From: Burkholderia catarinensis
GTDB taxonomy: Bacteria; Pseudomonadota; Gammaproteobacteria; Burkholderiales; Burkholderiaceae
DNA length: 64,000 nt
NCBI RefSeq assembly: GCF_001883705.2
Contig: NZ_MDEQ02000001.1
Coordinates: forward strand, 558,001 to 622,000
Direction of reading: 5' to 3'
Shown: positions 8,786 to 16,640 of the stretch, piece by piece
Position numbering within the stretch: position 1 is the first letter of the stretch
How the letters are laid out: each line of letters starts with the position of its first letter
Notes under the pieces: model-generated
The model's database searches: none
What the model saw: the letters and a program-made list of their open reading frames with translations, nothing else
Told to the model about the DNA's origin: nothing
Translations under genes and position numbers: made by a program

Positions 8786-9325
8786 TTACTGGTAGTTGAT
8801 CGCGTACTGCACGCTACCGAGCACCGAGCCGGCCGTCGCGCTGCCGTTTTCGGTGATGTAGCGCACCGCGAAGTCGTGTGACGCCGACGTGTCGCCGACC
8901 GCGAGGCTCAGGCCCGGCGCCGCATAGCCGGATGCGCCGCTCAGGTTGAATGGCGTCGTGGCATTGTCCGGATCGAGCAGTTGCAGCGCGACGTGGGTGG
9001 CCGTGCCCGTATTGCCGAGGTTGCCGTTGGTCGTCACCTGGTTGCCGACGAACACCGTATTGATCGCGCGCGCGGCCGTGGTCGGCGCCGTGCAGCCGCT
9101 CAGGCCGATCGTGAAGCGGGTTTCGCCGGCCGTGCCGCCGGCGGTGGCCAGGTCGGCCGTCGACACGGTCGGCAGGAGCACGGTCGGGCTGGACGCATTG
9201 CCGTTGACCGCGACCGTGCAGGTCTGGTCCGTCACTTCGCCTTGGAACTGGATGGTGTTGCTGCTTTGCGCGAACGCGAGAGCCGGTGCCGCTGCGAGCA
9301 TCAGGGCGAGAAGAGTCTTTTTCAT
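8786..9325 (-). CDS. Major fimbrial subunit (type 1 pilin family)
   Basis: A 179-residue pilin. The ATG at 9325 gives a textbook signal peptide (MKKTLLALMLAAAPALAFA before QSSN). The mature protein starts with an alternating hydrophobic donor strand (TIQFQGEVTDQTCTV), has the two conserved Cys (DQTC and LSGC) that form the pilin disulfide, and ends with the penultimate-Tyr motif VQYAINYQ, recognised by chaperones. It heads the leftward pilus operon. No strong Shine-Dalgarno is visible upstream of the ATG, which is unusual for an abundant protein. Confidence 0.93.
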   Translation of the reverse strand: MKKTLLALMLAAAPALAFAQSSNTIQFQGEVTDQTCTVAVNGNASSPTVLLPTVSTADLATAGGTAGETRFTIGLSGCTAPTTAARAINTVFVGNQVTTNGNLGNTGTATHVALQLLDPDNATTPFNLSGASGYAAPGLSLAVGDTSASHDFAVRYITENGSATAGSVLGSVQYAINYQ

Positions 9326-9652
9326 GAGCGTGTCTGTTTTCGCTGGATTGATATGGGTGGCGCGGTCCGGGCGGTCGCCGGGGCGACGACGCATGGCGTG
9401 GCCGGCCTAGAGGAAGGTCAATGTCTCGTGTGGTATCGCGATATCCCTTGTATATGGCACTCCTTATCGATGAAAGATGAGCGGCATGGCGTCGTCCGGG
9501 TACCGCTCCGGTTTCGAGCGACTCGCGAGCCGGATTCATCAGGCCATCGATGTTATTTCTCGCGGGCGAGGCGGGAAATGGGAGTGCTCCGAATATTTGT
9601 TAAATCGACTTGTCGATTTGACGGCGTGCGAGTGCCGGCGGGGGCGCAGCGT
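9326..9652. other. Pilus operon leader / promoter region
   Basis: These 327 bases separate the pilin start from the end of the sensor-kinase gene and contain no convincing gene. The part from about 9400 to 9620 is clearly less GC-rich than the surroundings (for example GATATCCCTTGTATATGG near 9440-9460 and a TTAAATCGACTTGTCGATTT stretch near 9600), as expected of a regulated promoter and of binding sites for the neighbouring response regulator. I could not assign -10/-35 boxes with confidence. Confidence 0.4.
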
Positions 9653-12100
9653 TCAGTGCGTCGCGTCTTGCGTCTCGCCGTCGCTTGCCGGGCACCGCGC
9701 ACGCAGTGACGCGAACGCGCGCCGGCATTCGTCGTCGTGAGCGCTGCCGCTTGCGAGGCGCGTATGCAGGTGCGTGCACGCGCTTGCCGTGAACGTGTCG
9801 CCCATGATCAGCGCGGCGCCCCTGATCCGGTGCAGGATGGCCAACGCGGCCGTGCGATCGGCGCGTTGCCGTGCCGCGTCCAGCGTGTCCAGGTCGGCCT
9901 GCAGCAGCGCCGCATAGGTGGCGGCGAGATTCGTTGCGTCATCGGCCGGCGCCGGAGCGGGCGGCGACTGGCGCAGGTCGAGGTCGCACCACAGCGAGAC
10001 GACCGTGCGGAGCGCGTCCGCGCGGATCGGTTTGTCCAGCAGGCCGTCCATGCCGCTTGCGAGCGCGCGTTCGTGATGGTCGGGTTCCGACGAGGCCGAG
10101 ATCGACACGATCGGCGTATGCGCACCGGTGCCGGTCTCGAGGTCGCGGAAGCGCCGGGTCAGCGTGAAACCGTCGATATCGCCGAGATCGAGATCCATCA
10201 GCACGAGATCGAAGCGACCCGTCGAGAACGATTCGAGCGCCTGCCTGCCGGTTTCCGCGAGCACGGTCACGCATCCCGTCGCACGGATCTGGCGATCGAG
10301 CACGGCGAGATTGGTGCGGTGATCGTCGATCACCAGGATCACGGGCTGGCGGCGTTCGCGCGGTGGCTCGACCGCGCCGTCGTCCGATGCGTGCGGCGGT
10401 GCGGGCGCGTCGCCGGGCAACGGTGCGTTCGAGACGGCGGCGACACCGCGGGCGGGCAGCGTGACGGTAAACACCGAGCCGGTGCCGGGCGTGCTCCGTA
10501 TCGCGATCGAGCCGCCCATCCGTTCCGCGAGCATCCGGCAGATCGTGAGCCCGAGCCCCGTTCCGCCTTGCCGCCTGTCCGGGCCCGATTCGGCCTGCCG
10601 GAACGCGTCGAAGATCGCGGCCTGATCGGCCGGTGCGATGCCGATGCCGGTATCCGACACGGCGATCGTCAGCGTACCGGGCTGCGATCGTGCATCGGGT
10701 GGCGTGAACGACAGCGCGATGTCGATCGTGCCGGCTTCGGTGAAGCGGATCGCATTCGAGATCAGGTTGTACAGAATCTGCCGGACCCGCGCGGCATCGA
10801 TCAGCAGCGCGGCCGGCAAGGCGGCGTCGCGCGTGATGGTCAGCGCGAGGCCCTTTTCCCGCGCGCGGATCCGCATCACGTCGGCCGTCTGCCGCGCGAG
10901 TTCGGCGAGGTTGGTCGCGGTGCGGCACAGGCGGATCTCGTTGGCCTCCATCCGCGACAGCGCGAGGATGTCGTTGAGCAATGCCGACAGCGCGTCGGAC
11001 GCGGTGCCCGCGATGTGCAGCAGGTCGGTCTGTTCGCGCGACGGCGTCGTCTGGCGCAACAGCTCGACCGAGCCGATGAGCGCATTGAGCGGCGTGCGGA
11101 TCTCATGGCTCAGGACGGCGAAGAAGCGCGACCGGTTGTGTTCGCTGCGCCGCGCGCGCTGGCGCTGCACGTGCGCGTGGAAGGTCGCCGCGACGAGCGC
11201 GAGCACGAACAGCACCGACAGCGCGACCTCTTTCGCGCGATACCGGACGATCGCGCCGAGCGTCGGCGAACCGTAGTCGGTCTGCTCGACCCAGCGGCGC
11301 TCGATCGCGTTGGCCTGGCCGACCGAGATCGAGTCGAGCGATTTGTCGAGGATCGATCTCAGTATTGCGTCGTCGCTGCGCACGCCCATCGACAGGATCA
11401 CGGGCAGGTCGGCGATCGGCCCGCTCGCGTGCAGATCGCCGACGTACCGGCGGCGCAGGAACGGTTGCGCCGAGCACGCGCACAGCAATGCGAAATCGGC
11501 CCGGCCGGATTTCACGTCGCGCAGCGTGTCCTCGGTCGTGTCGCGCAGGAGCGTCCGGATGTGCGGGAAGCGCGCGTGCAGCATTCGTTCGTTCGCGCCA
11601 CCGCGCTTGATCGACACGGTCTGGCCGTCGAGATCCTGCAGATGCAAGACGCGTACTTCTGACGTGCGTCCGACGAGCACGGTCGAGCTGATGAAATATG
11701 CGCGCGTGCGCAGCACGCGGCCTTCGAGTGACGGCGGGAGCATCTGCGCCGACAGGCTCGGCATCAGGTCGGCCCCGCCGTCGACGAGCGCGCGGTGGCC
11801 GTTGGTCCACGTGCGCGTCGGCGCGAGTTCGAAGCGCAGGCCGGTCATGTCGGCGACGGCCGCGAGGTAGCCGGCCGCGACACCCTGCATCCGGCCGTTG
11901 CGGACATATTCGATGGGCCGCCAGTCGCGATCGAACGATACGCGCACGACCGGATGGCGCGCGATCCACTCGCGTTCCTCCAGCGTGAAGACGGGCGCGG
12001 CGCCGTGGGCGGGAAGGTACGGACCGACGAGCGGCAGGCACGCCAGCACGATCGAGATCGCACGGCGCAGGCCCGGTAAGCGGGACAGGAGGGAGGCCAT
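9653..12100 (-). CDS. Hybrid sensor histidine kinase, BvgS/EvgS type with Hpt domain
   Basis: An 815-residue membrane sensor. Order: signal/anchor (residues 1-33), one periplasmic SBP_bac_3 Venus-flytrap domain (about 38-275), a single transmembrane helix (about 292-310), dimerisation/phosphoacceptor domain with His332 in FFAVLSHEIRTP, HATPase with N box (LISNAIRF), G1 box (DTGIGIAP) and G2 box (GGTGLGL), a receiver domain with Asp636 (LVLMDLDLGD), and a C-terminal Hpt domain with His757 (LHRIRGAALIMG). This is the complete four-step relay of unorthodox kinases. BvgS has two flytrap domains and a PAS domain; here there is one flytrap and no PAS. It lies 6 bases downstream of its response regulator and next to the pilus operon, which it probably controls. 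Confidence 0.92.
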   Translation of the reverse strand: MASLLSRLPGLRRAISIVLACLPLVGPYLPAHGAAPVFTLEEREWIARHPVVRVSFDRDWRPIEYVRNGRMQGVAAGYLAAVADMTGLRFELAPTRTWTNGHRALVDGGADLMPSLSAQMLPPSLEGRVLRTRAYFISSTVLVGRTSEVRVLHLQDLDGQTVSIKRGGANERMLHARFPHIRTLLRDTTEDTLRDVKSGRADFALLCACSAQPFLRRRYVGDLHASGPIADLPVILSMGVRSDDAILRSILDKSLDSISVGQANAIERRWVEQTDYGSPTLGAIVRYRAKEVALSVLFVLALVAATFHAHVQRQRARRSEHNRSRFFAVLSHEIRTPLNALIGSVELLRQTTPSREQTDLLHIAGTASDALSALLNDILALSRMEANEIRLCRTATNLAELARQTADVMRIRAREKGLALTITRDAALPAALLIDAARVRQILYNLISNAIRFTEAGTIDIALSFTPPDARSQPGTLTIAVSDTGIGIAPADQAAIFDAFRQAESGPDRRQGGTGLGLTICRMLAERMGGSIAIRSTPGTGSVFTVTLPARGVAAVSNAPLPGDAPAPPHASDDGAVEPPRERRQPVILVIDDHRTNLAVLDRQIRATGCVTVLAETGRQALESFSTGRFDLVLMDLDLGDIDGFTLTRRFRDLETGTGAHTPIVSISASSEPDHHERALASGMDGLLDKPIRADALRTVVSLWCDLDLRQSPPAPAPADDATNLAATYAALLQADLDTLDAARQRADRTAALAILHRIRGAALIMGDTFTASACTHLHTRLASGSAHDDECRRAFASLRARCPASDGETQDATH

Positions 12101-12106
12101 CGGCGG

Positions 12107-12787
12107 TCAGTCGAGCTTGTCGACGATCGCGTAGAGTTCGAAATCGGTCCGGATGCCCAGTTTCCGGTAGGCCGACTGCTTTTGCGTGCTGATGGTCTTC
12201 AGGCTGCGGCGGAACTTGGCCGCGATGTCGGACACGGACATGCCGGTCGCGATACAGCGCAGCACCTCGCGCTCGCGCAGCGTAAGGGTTTCCGGCGCCT
12301 GGCATGCGCAGGGCGTCCCGTTTTTCGCCGTGGCCGCAGGCGCGGCGCGATACACGGCCGCTTCGTCGTCGAGCAGGGTGTTGACGCGATGCGCGCCGCG
12401 CGCGACTTCGCGCACGACCGTCACGAGCCGCTCGAGCGGCTCCTCCTTGCCGACGAAGCCGCGTGCGCCCGCGTTCATCGCGAGTATGACCGTCGACAGC
12501 GTGTGGAAGGCCGACGACACGACGATCTTCACGGCGGGCATCTTGTTCTTCAGCAGCCGGATCAGGCTGATGCCGTCGATGTCGCCAGGGCGGAGCTGAT
12601 AGTCGGTGACGAGCACGTCGATGCGCATGGCGCGCGCGTTGAAGGCCGCGATCAGGTCGCTCGCCGACGCGTAGCGGCCGACGATCGCGATGTCGGGTTC
12701 GTCCTGCAGGCGCAGCGCGAGCCCGAACGTGACGATCGGGTGATCGTCGAGTAGCGCGACGGCAATCTTTGTGTGTGTTGTATTCAT
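12107..12787 (-). CDS. NarL/LuxR-type response regulator (BvgA/EvgA-like)
   Basis: A 226-residue two-domain regulator. The ATG at 12787 is preceded by AGGA. The receiver domain has the acidic pair (LLDDHP, residues 13-16), phosphoacceptor Asp62 (VLVTDYQL) and Lys near residue 112 (VGKEEP). The C-terminal LuxR helix-turn-helix occupies about residues 160-225 (LTLREREVLRCIATGMSVSDIA, then SLKTISTQKQSAYRKLGI). Between the domains is an unusual Ala/Cys-containing linker. It is cotranscribed with the hybrid kinase and is the obvious output of its phosphorelay; the adjacent pilus promoter is the best candidate target (inference). Confidence 0.92.
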   Translation of the reverse strand: MNTTHTKIAVALLDDHPIVTFGLALRLQDEPDIAIVGRYASASDLIAAFNARAMRIDVLVTDYQLRPGDIDGISLIRLLKNKMPAVKIVVSSAFHTLSTVILAMNAGARGFVGKEEPLERLVTVVREVARGAHRVNTLLDDEAAVYRAAPAATAKNGTPCACQAPETLTLREREVLRCIATGMSVSDIAAKFRRSLKTISTQKQSAYRKLGIRTDFELYAIVDKLD

Positions 12788-13007
12788 CGTTTTCCTGTTC
12801 CGTGTGTAATCCGGCCGGCCCGTTCCCGCGCGGGACGTGCAGCGGATGCTCGACGCAGGGGCGGCGTGGCGACCCGCCGGCGCATGCATCGCAAGGCACC
12901 GGGAACGATCGCGTGGAAGCTGGCGCGCGGACGGAATCGGAACGACGATGCCGATCGCAGCGGAAAACCTGGCTCACTCGTGGTCCGGGCCTGGAAAACC
13001 GGATGAC

Positions 13008-13049
13008 GGCGGCGCCCCTTATATCAAAAAAAGAAAATAAGGCGCCGCC
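13008..13049. terminator. Stem-loop, possible factor-independent terminator
   Basis: An inverted repeat pairs GGCGGCGCC and TTAT (13008-13022, with a 2-base bulge) with ATAAGGCGCCGCC (13037-13049), around a loop of 14 bases rich in A. It is a stable structure, but lacks a clear downstream T-run on either strand, so the terminator call is tentative. Confidence 0.4.
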
Positions 13050-13253
13050 GATGAGCATCCCATCTGGATTGCTCTTAAAAAGTGTCAAGAAATCTTTAAG
13101 TGCCGGAGTGGCATGTCATTCGGTTCGCCGGCGCAGGTGAGTCGAGACAGGGCCTACTGGCTTGAATCCGGGCCGTATGACGGGGTGCTCGAAGTGAAAC
13201 GCGACCCTCTGAAAAGAGAATTGGCGCGAAGCGGATTTTTTCAACCGAATGAC

Positions 13254-13271
13254 GTTTGATATTCGTCAAAC
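13254..13271. promoter_or_regulatory. Short inverted repeat (possible operator)
   Basis: GTTTGA and TCAAAC are separated by 6 bases (13254-13259 and 13266-13271) in the AT-rich region upstream of the response-regulator gene. The symmetry and location are compatible with a regulator binding site; no known consensus is matched. Confidence 0.3.
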
Positions 13272-13349
13272 GATGTATCGCTTTTCTCAAAAATGGAGTT
13301 GATATTTTTTATTTATTCGTATGAAGAATGCGCGGAATATCCGGTGTAT

Positions 13350-13660
13350 TCGTGACGGCCGTCGGCGTGCTCGGCGCGGTGCTGGCGGCGAGCACGCACG
13401 TGCGGCTCGACCGCTTGCTGTCCGCCGCGCCCGGCCTGCACGGGTTCGTCGATGCGCATTTCATGTCGAGCCTGCTGGCCGGCGACCTGGCGCAGGCGCT
13501 CGACCGCGTGCCGCCGTCGGCAGCCGCCGCGCTTGCGCAGGCGGCGCCCGTCGCGTTCGCGAGCGGCTTCGCCAACGCGCTGACGGTGAGCGGCGTGCTT
13601 GCGCTCGGCGCGGCGATCGTTGCATACAAGTTGCTTGCGCAACCGGTGCGCGACGCGTGA
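13350..13660 (+). pseudogene. Duplicated 3' fragment of the MFS exporter (repeat copy 2)
   Basis: About 103 codons identical in frame and almost identical in sequence to the C-terminus of the exporter ending at 2488 (shared VTAVGVLGAVLAAS, SLLAGDLAQALDRVPPSA and VASGFA-like segments, ending YKLLAQPVRDA). The rest of the gene is absent; the preceding bases are unrelated AT-rich DNA. Amino-acid differences are few and conservative (for example PFMSS versus HFMSS), so the copies have diverged only slightly or one came from a closely related strain. No start codon or ribosome-binding site suggests it is expressed. Confidence 0.85.
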
Positions 13661-13781
13661 TGCGGTGTTCCGGCGGATTTCGCATGCGCTGCGCATCGGG
13701 TGCGATCCGGCGAAACCATCAAGCTCGCGCGTTCCGGTTTCACGCGGCGTATGCAAGATGTCATCGACGATCGGGATTCTG
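13350..13781. repeat. 432-bp direct repeat, copy 2
   Basis: Gap-free counterpart of 2178-2609 at an offset of 11172 bases. It includes the exporter 3' fragment, its stop codon, about 100 bases of downstream DNA and the first codons of a downstream frame (ATG at 13758). Unlike copy 1, copy 2 continues into more of the downstream gene. Together the copies bracket the pilus and two-component genes. Confidence 0.85.
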
Positions 13782-13950
13782 TTGCCCGTGCTCGCGCGGA
13801 TCGCCGTCGTGCTTGCCGCGCTGCGGATCGGCACGGGGCCGTAGATGCTGGCGGAATTCTATGGACGCGAAGCGCATGTGACGTCGCGCACGCTCCTGCT
13901 GTCGACGCTCGGGTCGAGCGTGTCGCTGTCGGTGCCACGGTCGGTGCCGC
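13758..13950 (+). pseudogene. Remnant of an AEC-family (auxin efflux carrier-like) transporter
   Basis: From the ATG at 13758 the frame reads MSSTIGILLPVLARIAVVLA, like the first helix of AEC transporters, then meets a TAG at 13842-13844. The same frame continues as LAEFYGREAHVTSRTLLLST, resembling the C-terminal helix of these proteins (an ARRY...STILLST pattern), and loses similarity soon after. The pattern suggests an internally deleted, dead gene. Repeat copy 1 preserves only the first eight or so codons (MSSTNGIL). Family assignment is from memory of typical AEC ends and is tentative. Confidence 0.38.
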
Positions 13951-13981
13951 TCGCGCGGCATACCCGACGCGGCACGCCGTG

Positions 13982-14413
13982 TCAGCCGTTCAGCGCATCG
14001 CGAGTGGCCTGCGCATCGTGCAGGTCGCGCGTTGCGTCGCGCAGCTTGTGCTGCTTGTCGGCGAGCTTGCGCTGCGCCTTGTTCACCTTCTTCGCGTCGC
14101 CGAGCGATTCGGCTTCATGGACGTGCGCCTGTGCGTCGCGCACCTCGTCCTGCGCATTTTGCAGATCGCGCTGCTTGTCGGCGACCTTGCTTTCGGCACG
14201 CGCGCGCTGGTCGGCGTCCGTGCAGTTGTCCCTGATCCGTTCGAGCGCGATCTGCTGACGCATCTCCTGACGCGTGTTGCCGAACCGCTTCGCATCGTCG
14301 ATCTGCGTCTGGAGCGCGCGGATGCGCGTCGCGCAATCCTGCGTGTCGGCGAATGCGCCGGTGCTCGCGAGCAGCGCGACCGGGACGGCCAGTGCAACGA
14401 GTGCCTTTTTCAT
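13982..14413 (-). CDS. DUF1090 (YqjC-like) periplasmic protein
   Basis: A 143-residue exported protein: signal peptide MKKALVALAVPVALLASTGAFA, then a mature part starting DTQDCATRIRALQTQIDDAKRFGN and continuing as an almost entirely helical, charged, coiled-coil-like chain with two Cys (QDC and DNC), as in the DUF1090/YqjC family. Function of the family is not established. A GAGG lies 8 bases upstream of the ATG. It is monocistronic and leftward, downstream of the AEC remnant. Confidence 0.82.
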   Translation of the reverse strand: MKKALVALAVPVALLASTGAFADTQDCATRIRALQTQIDDAKRFGNTRQEMRQQIALERIRDNCTDADQRARAESKVADKQRDLQNAQDEVRDAQAHVHEAESLGDAKKVNKAQRKLADKQHKLRDATRDLHDAQATRDALNG

Positions 14414-14504
14414 GTGTTTTTCCTCGATAAGGCAGCCACGGGCGGCGGCGATGCGGCGCTCGTCGGCAAGAGTTCAAGGCGTCATTCTGACGATTCGGTG
14501 CGGA

Positions 14505-14533
14505 GCGGGTAAATAGGACCGGTCTGACAATCG
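14505..14533. repeat. Short sequence shared with the left island junction
   Basis: About 29 bases upstream of the DUF1090 gene, containing GGGTAAAT, an 8-bp palindrome GACCGGTC and GGTCTGACAA, match 2625-2653 with about five differences by eye. Because 2625 lies just 16 bases beyond the end of repeat copy 1, this is best read as the far flank of the same ancestral segment, with the DNA between (AEC and DUF1090 genes) missing from the left copy. Confidence 0.5.
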
Positions 14534-14620
14534 GCGGTCGAGAAGGTCATTCCGGCGATCCGGTGTGAGGTTGGCCGGCGGAAGATCGTCGGGATGCGTG
14601 GAGACCGACGCGTGCGCGGG

Positions 14621-15829
14621 TCAGTGCGACTTCGTCGCGAGGCGATGGATGCGTGCCGCATGGGCGACGCGCGGCGGGTGCGACGCACGGCAATGCGTCG
14701 CCTGCCTGCGGCGCGTACGTCGTGTCGGCTCGGGCGTTTCCAGTGCTTCGGGTGCTTCGGGCTTTTCGGGCGCTTCGGCTGCGGCCGGCGTGCTCGTCCG
14801 GGCGTCTGCATCCGCACCGGCGGCAACCGCGGCAACCGCCGGCTGCAAGGCATCGGCCTCAAGCCAGGCGCGCGTCGCTTCCGCGATCAGCCCGCGCAGC
14901 CAGCGCACGCCTTCGGCACACGATCCCGATTCGTTCCACGTCATCCGGTACACGATGTCCGGCGGCTCGACCGGCAGCGCGACGGCGGCGAGCGGCAGCA
15001 GCTTCGCATAGTGCCGCGCGAGCCGGTACGTGGTGGTCAGGATCATGTCGGAGCGCACGAGCGCATGCGCGGCGAGTTCGACGTGCGGCAGCGTGACGGC
15101 GATCCGCCGCTGCAGGCCCACGCGTTCGAGCTGCCGGTCGATCGCGCCGGACGCTTCGAGCCACGACGGCGTCGGGCACAACTGCGGCGCTGCCGCGAAA
15201 TCGGCGGCCGTCATCGCGCCGCGCCGCGTGAGCGGATGCGTCGCGCGCATCAGGCACACGATACGATCGTCGAACAGGTCGTCCTGCCGGAATCGCGACG
15301 AACGGGCCGGGCGATTGTCGATCACGACGTCGAGCTCGCCGTCGGCGAGCGCGCGCTCGTCGTCGAAGCCGTCGCCGAGCGGATGGAACACGAGCTGCGC
15401 GTCCGGCGCGCGCTCGCGGAACAGCGCGACGAGCTTCGGCACGAACAGCACGTTCAGGTAGTCGGGGCAGCCGATCCGGTAGGTGCGCACCGACGTGCGC
15501 GCGTCGAACGTCGGCTGCTGGATGCGGATGAAGTCGATCACGCGCAGCGCGTTGCGCAGCGGTTCGACCAGCCGCGCGCCGAACTCGGTCGGCACCATCC
15601 CGTAGCGGCTGCGCACCAGCAGCGGATCGCCGAGCAGCGTGCGCAGGCGCTTGAGCGCGGCGCTCGTCGCCGGCTGCGACATGTTCAGGCGCACGGCCGC
15701 ACGCGACACGGTGCGCTCGGTCAGCAGCACGAGCAGGATGCGCATCAGCCGCGCATCGAGCACGTCGAGCGCGCCCGCGGCGTCGGATGCGTCGCGGGGC
15801 AGGGCGTCCGGGTCTAGTGGGTCCCGCAT
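14621..15829 (-). CDS. LysR-family regulator with a low-complexity C-terminal tail
   Basis: A 402-residue LysR protein, about 100 longer than usual. After a short N-terminal extension, the helix-turn-helix is clear (LTERTVSRAAVRLNMSQPAT, then LKRLRTLLGDPLLVRSRYGM). The effector domain resembles the NodD/NahR-like branch (RTYRIGCPDYLNVLFVPKL). From about residue 330 the sequence becomes a tail of Ala, Glu and Pro (repeated EAPE/KPE units) followed by Arg/His-rich residues, unlike any standard LysR. It is the last gene of a leftward cluster with the NCS1 permease and racemase-family gene, which it probably regulates. Confidence 0.85.
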   Translation of the reverse strand: MRDPLDPDALPRDASDAAGALDVLDARLMRILLVLLTERTVSRAAVRLNMSQPATSAALKRLRTLLGDPLLVRSRYGMVPTEFGARLVEPLRNALRVIDFIRIQQPTFDARTSVRTYRIGCPDYLNVLFVPKLVALFRERAPDAQLVFHPLGDGFDDERALADGELDVVIDNRPARSSRFRQDDLFDDRIVCLMRATHPLTRRGAMTAADFAAAPQLCPTPSWLEASGAIDRQLERVGLQRRIAVTLPHVELAAHALVRSDMILTTTYRLARHYAKLLPLAAVALPVEPPDIVYRMTWNESGSCAEGVRWLRGLIAEATRAWLEADALQPAVAAVAAGADADARTSTPAAAEAPEKPEAPEALETPEPTRRTRRRQATHCRASHPPRVAHAARIHRLATKSH

Positions 15830-15890
15830 GCCGATAGGCCTCCCGGCGATACGGGGCGCGAGCGCGGCGCGACAGCCGGCCGGCGGCGCA

Positions 15891-16619
15891 TCATCGTGCG
15901 AAGCTTCCCGGCCAGCCGACGATCCGCTTCGGGCGCGGCGGCGCGTACGTGCGGACCTTCGACGTCTTCAGCTTCAGGCGCACCAGCGACTCGGCGAGCG
16001 CGACCGCGGCCGACACGCCGTCGACGACCGGCACGCCCGTGCATTCCTCGATCTGCCGGTCGAGGCCGGCCATCCCGCCGCAGCCGAGGCAGATCACTTC
16101 CGCGTGATCGTCCTTCACCGCGCGTTGCGCCTCGCCGACGATCGACTCGATCGCGCGGGCCGGGTTCTCTTCGAGCTCGAGCACCGCGAGGCCGCTTGCG
16201 CGCACCGACGCGCAGCGCGCGTCGAGCCCGGCGAGCTTCAGGCGATCCTCGATCAGCGGCACCGTGCGGTCGAGCGTCGTGACGACGGAGTAGCGATGGC
16301 CGAGCAGCATCGCGATGCTCGCGGCCGCTTCGGTGATGTCGACGACGGGCACCGTCAGCAGTTCCTGCAGGCCTTCGCGGCCGTGCTCGCCGTAGCCGGC
16401 CTGGATCACCGCGTCGTACGGCTCGTCGTAGCTCAACACGCGATCCATCACGGCGATCGCCGCGAGGTAGCTCTCGAAGTTGCCTTCGACCGACTCCGCG
16501 CCGAAGCGCGGCGTCAGTCCGACGATCTCCGTGCCCGGCGATGCGGCGGCCTGCGCCTGCCCGGCGATCGCGTCGGTGATCGACTCGGTCGTGTTGACGT
16601 TGACTACCAGGATCCTCAT
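15891..16619 (-). CDS. Asp/Glu/hydantoin racemase-family protein
   Basis: A 242-residue member of the aspartate/glutamate/hydantoin racemase superfamily (MRILVVNVNTTESITDAI). Racemases of this fold use two cysteines. The second is present (Cys180 in VICLGCGGMAGL), but the first position, normally in an ACFGDPG-like motif, is Gly75 (AVIQAGYGEHG). Gly plus Cys is the arrangement of arylmalonate decarboxylase rather than of a racemase. It is coupled to an NCS1 permease 21 bases upstream, suggesting a hydantoin, allantoin or related ring compound as substrate. I am confident of the fold, not of the reaction. Confidence 0.85.
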   Translation of the reverse strand: MRILVVNVNTTESITDAIAGQAQAAASPGTEIVGLTPRFGAESVEGNFESYLAAIAVMDRVLSYDEPYDAVIQAGYGEHGREGLQELLTVPVVDITEAAASIAMLLGHRYSVVTTLDRTVPLIEDRLKLAGLDARCASVRASGLAVLELEENPARAIESIVGEAQRAVKDDHAEVICLGCGGMAGLDRQIEECTGVPVVDGVSAAVALAESLVRLKLKTSKVRTYAPPRPKRIVGWPGSFAR

Positions 16620-16640
16620 CGTGACTCCGTATGCGTATGT

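Larger units (their letters stand above)
12788..13349. other. AT-rich intergenic region at the right end of the pilus island
   Basis: These 562 bases contain no supported gene. The left part is GC-rich, but 13015-13345 drops sharply in GC with many A and T runs, in contrast with every neighbour. It holds a stem-loop (13008-13049), a short inverted repeat (13254-13271), presumably the promoter of the two-component genes, and the boundary with repeat copy 2 at 13350. The low GC fits horizontally acquired DNA and/or a silenced regulatory region. Confidence 0.5.

Noticed and set aside
9326-9652. Possible promoter boxes for the pilus operon
   Set aside because: AT-rich words are present but no spacing clearly matches sigma-70 boxes; not reported as a promoter.
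13096-13290. 64-codon minus-strand frame in the AT-rich region
   Set aside because: No ribosome-binding site, no conserved-looking sequence, and composition close to random.
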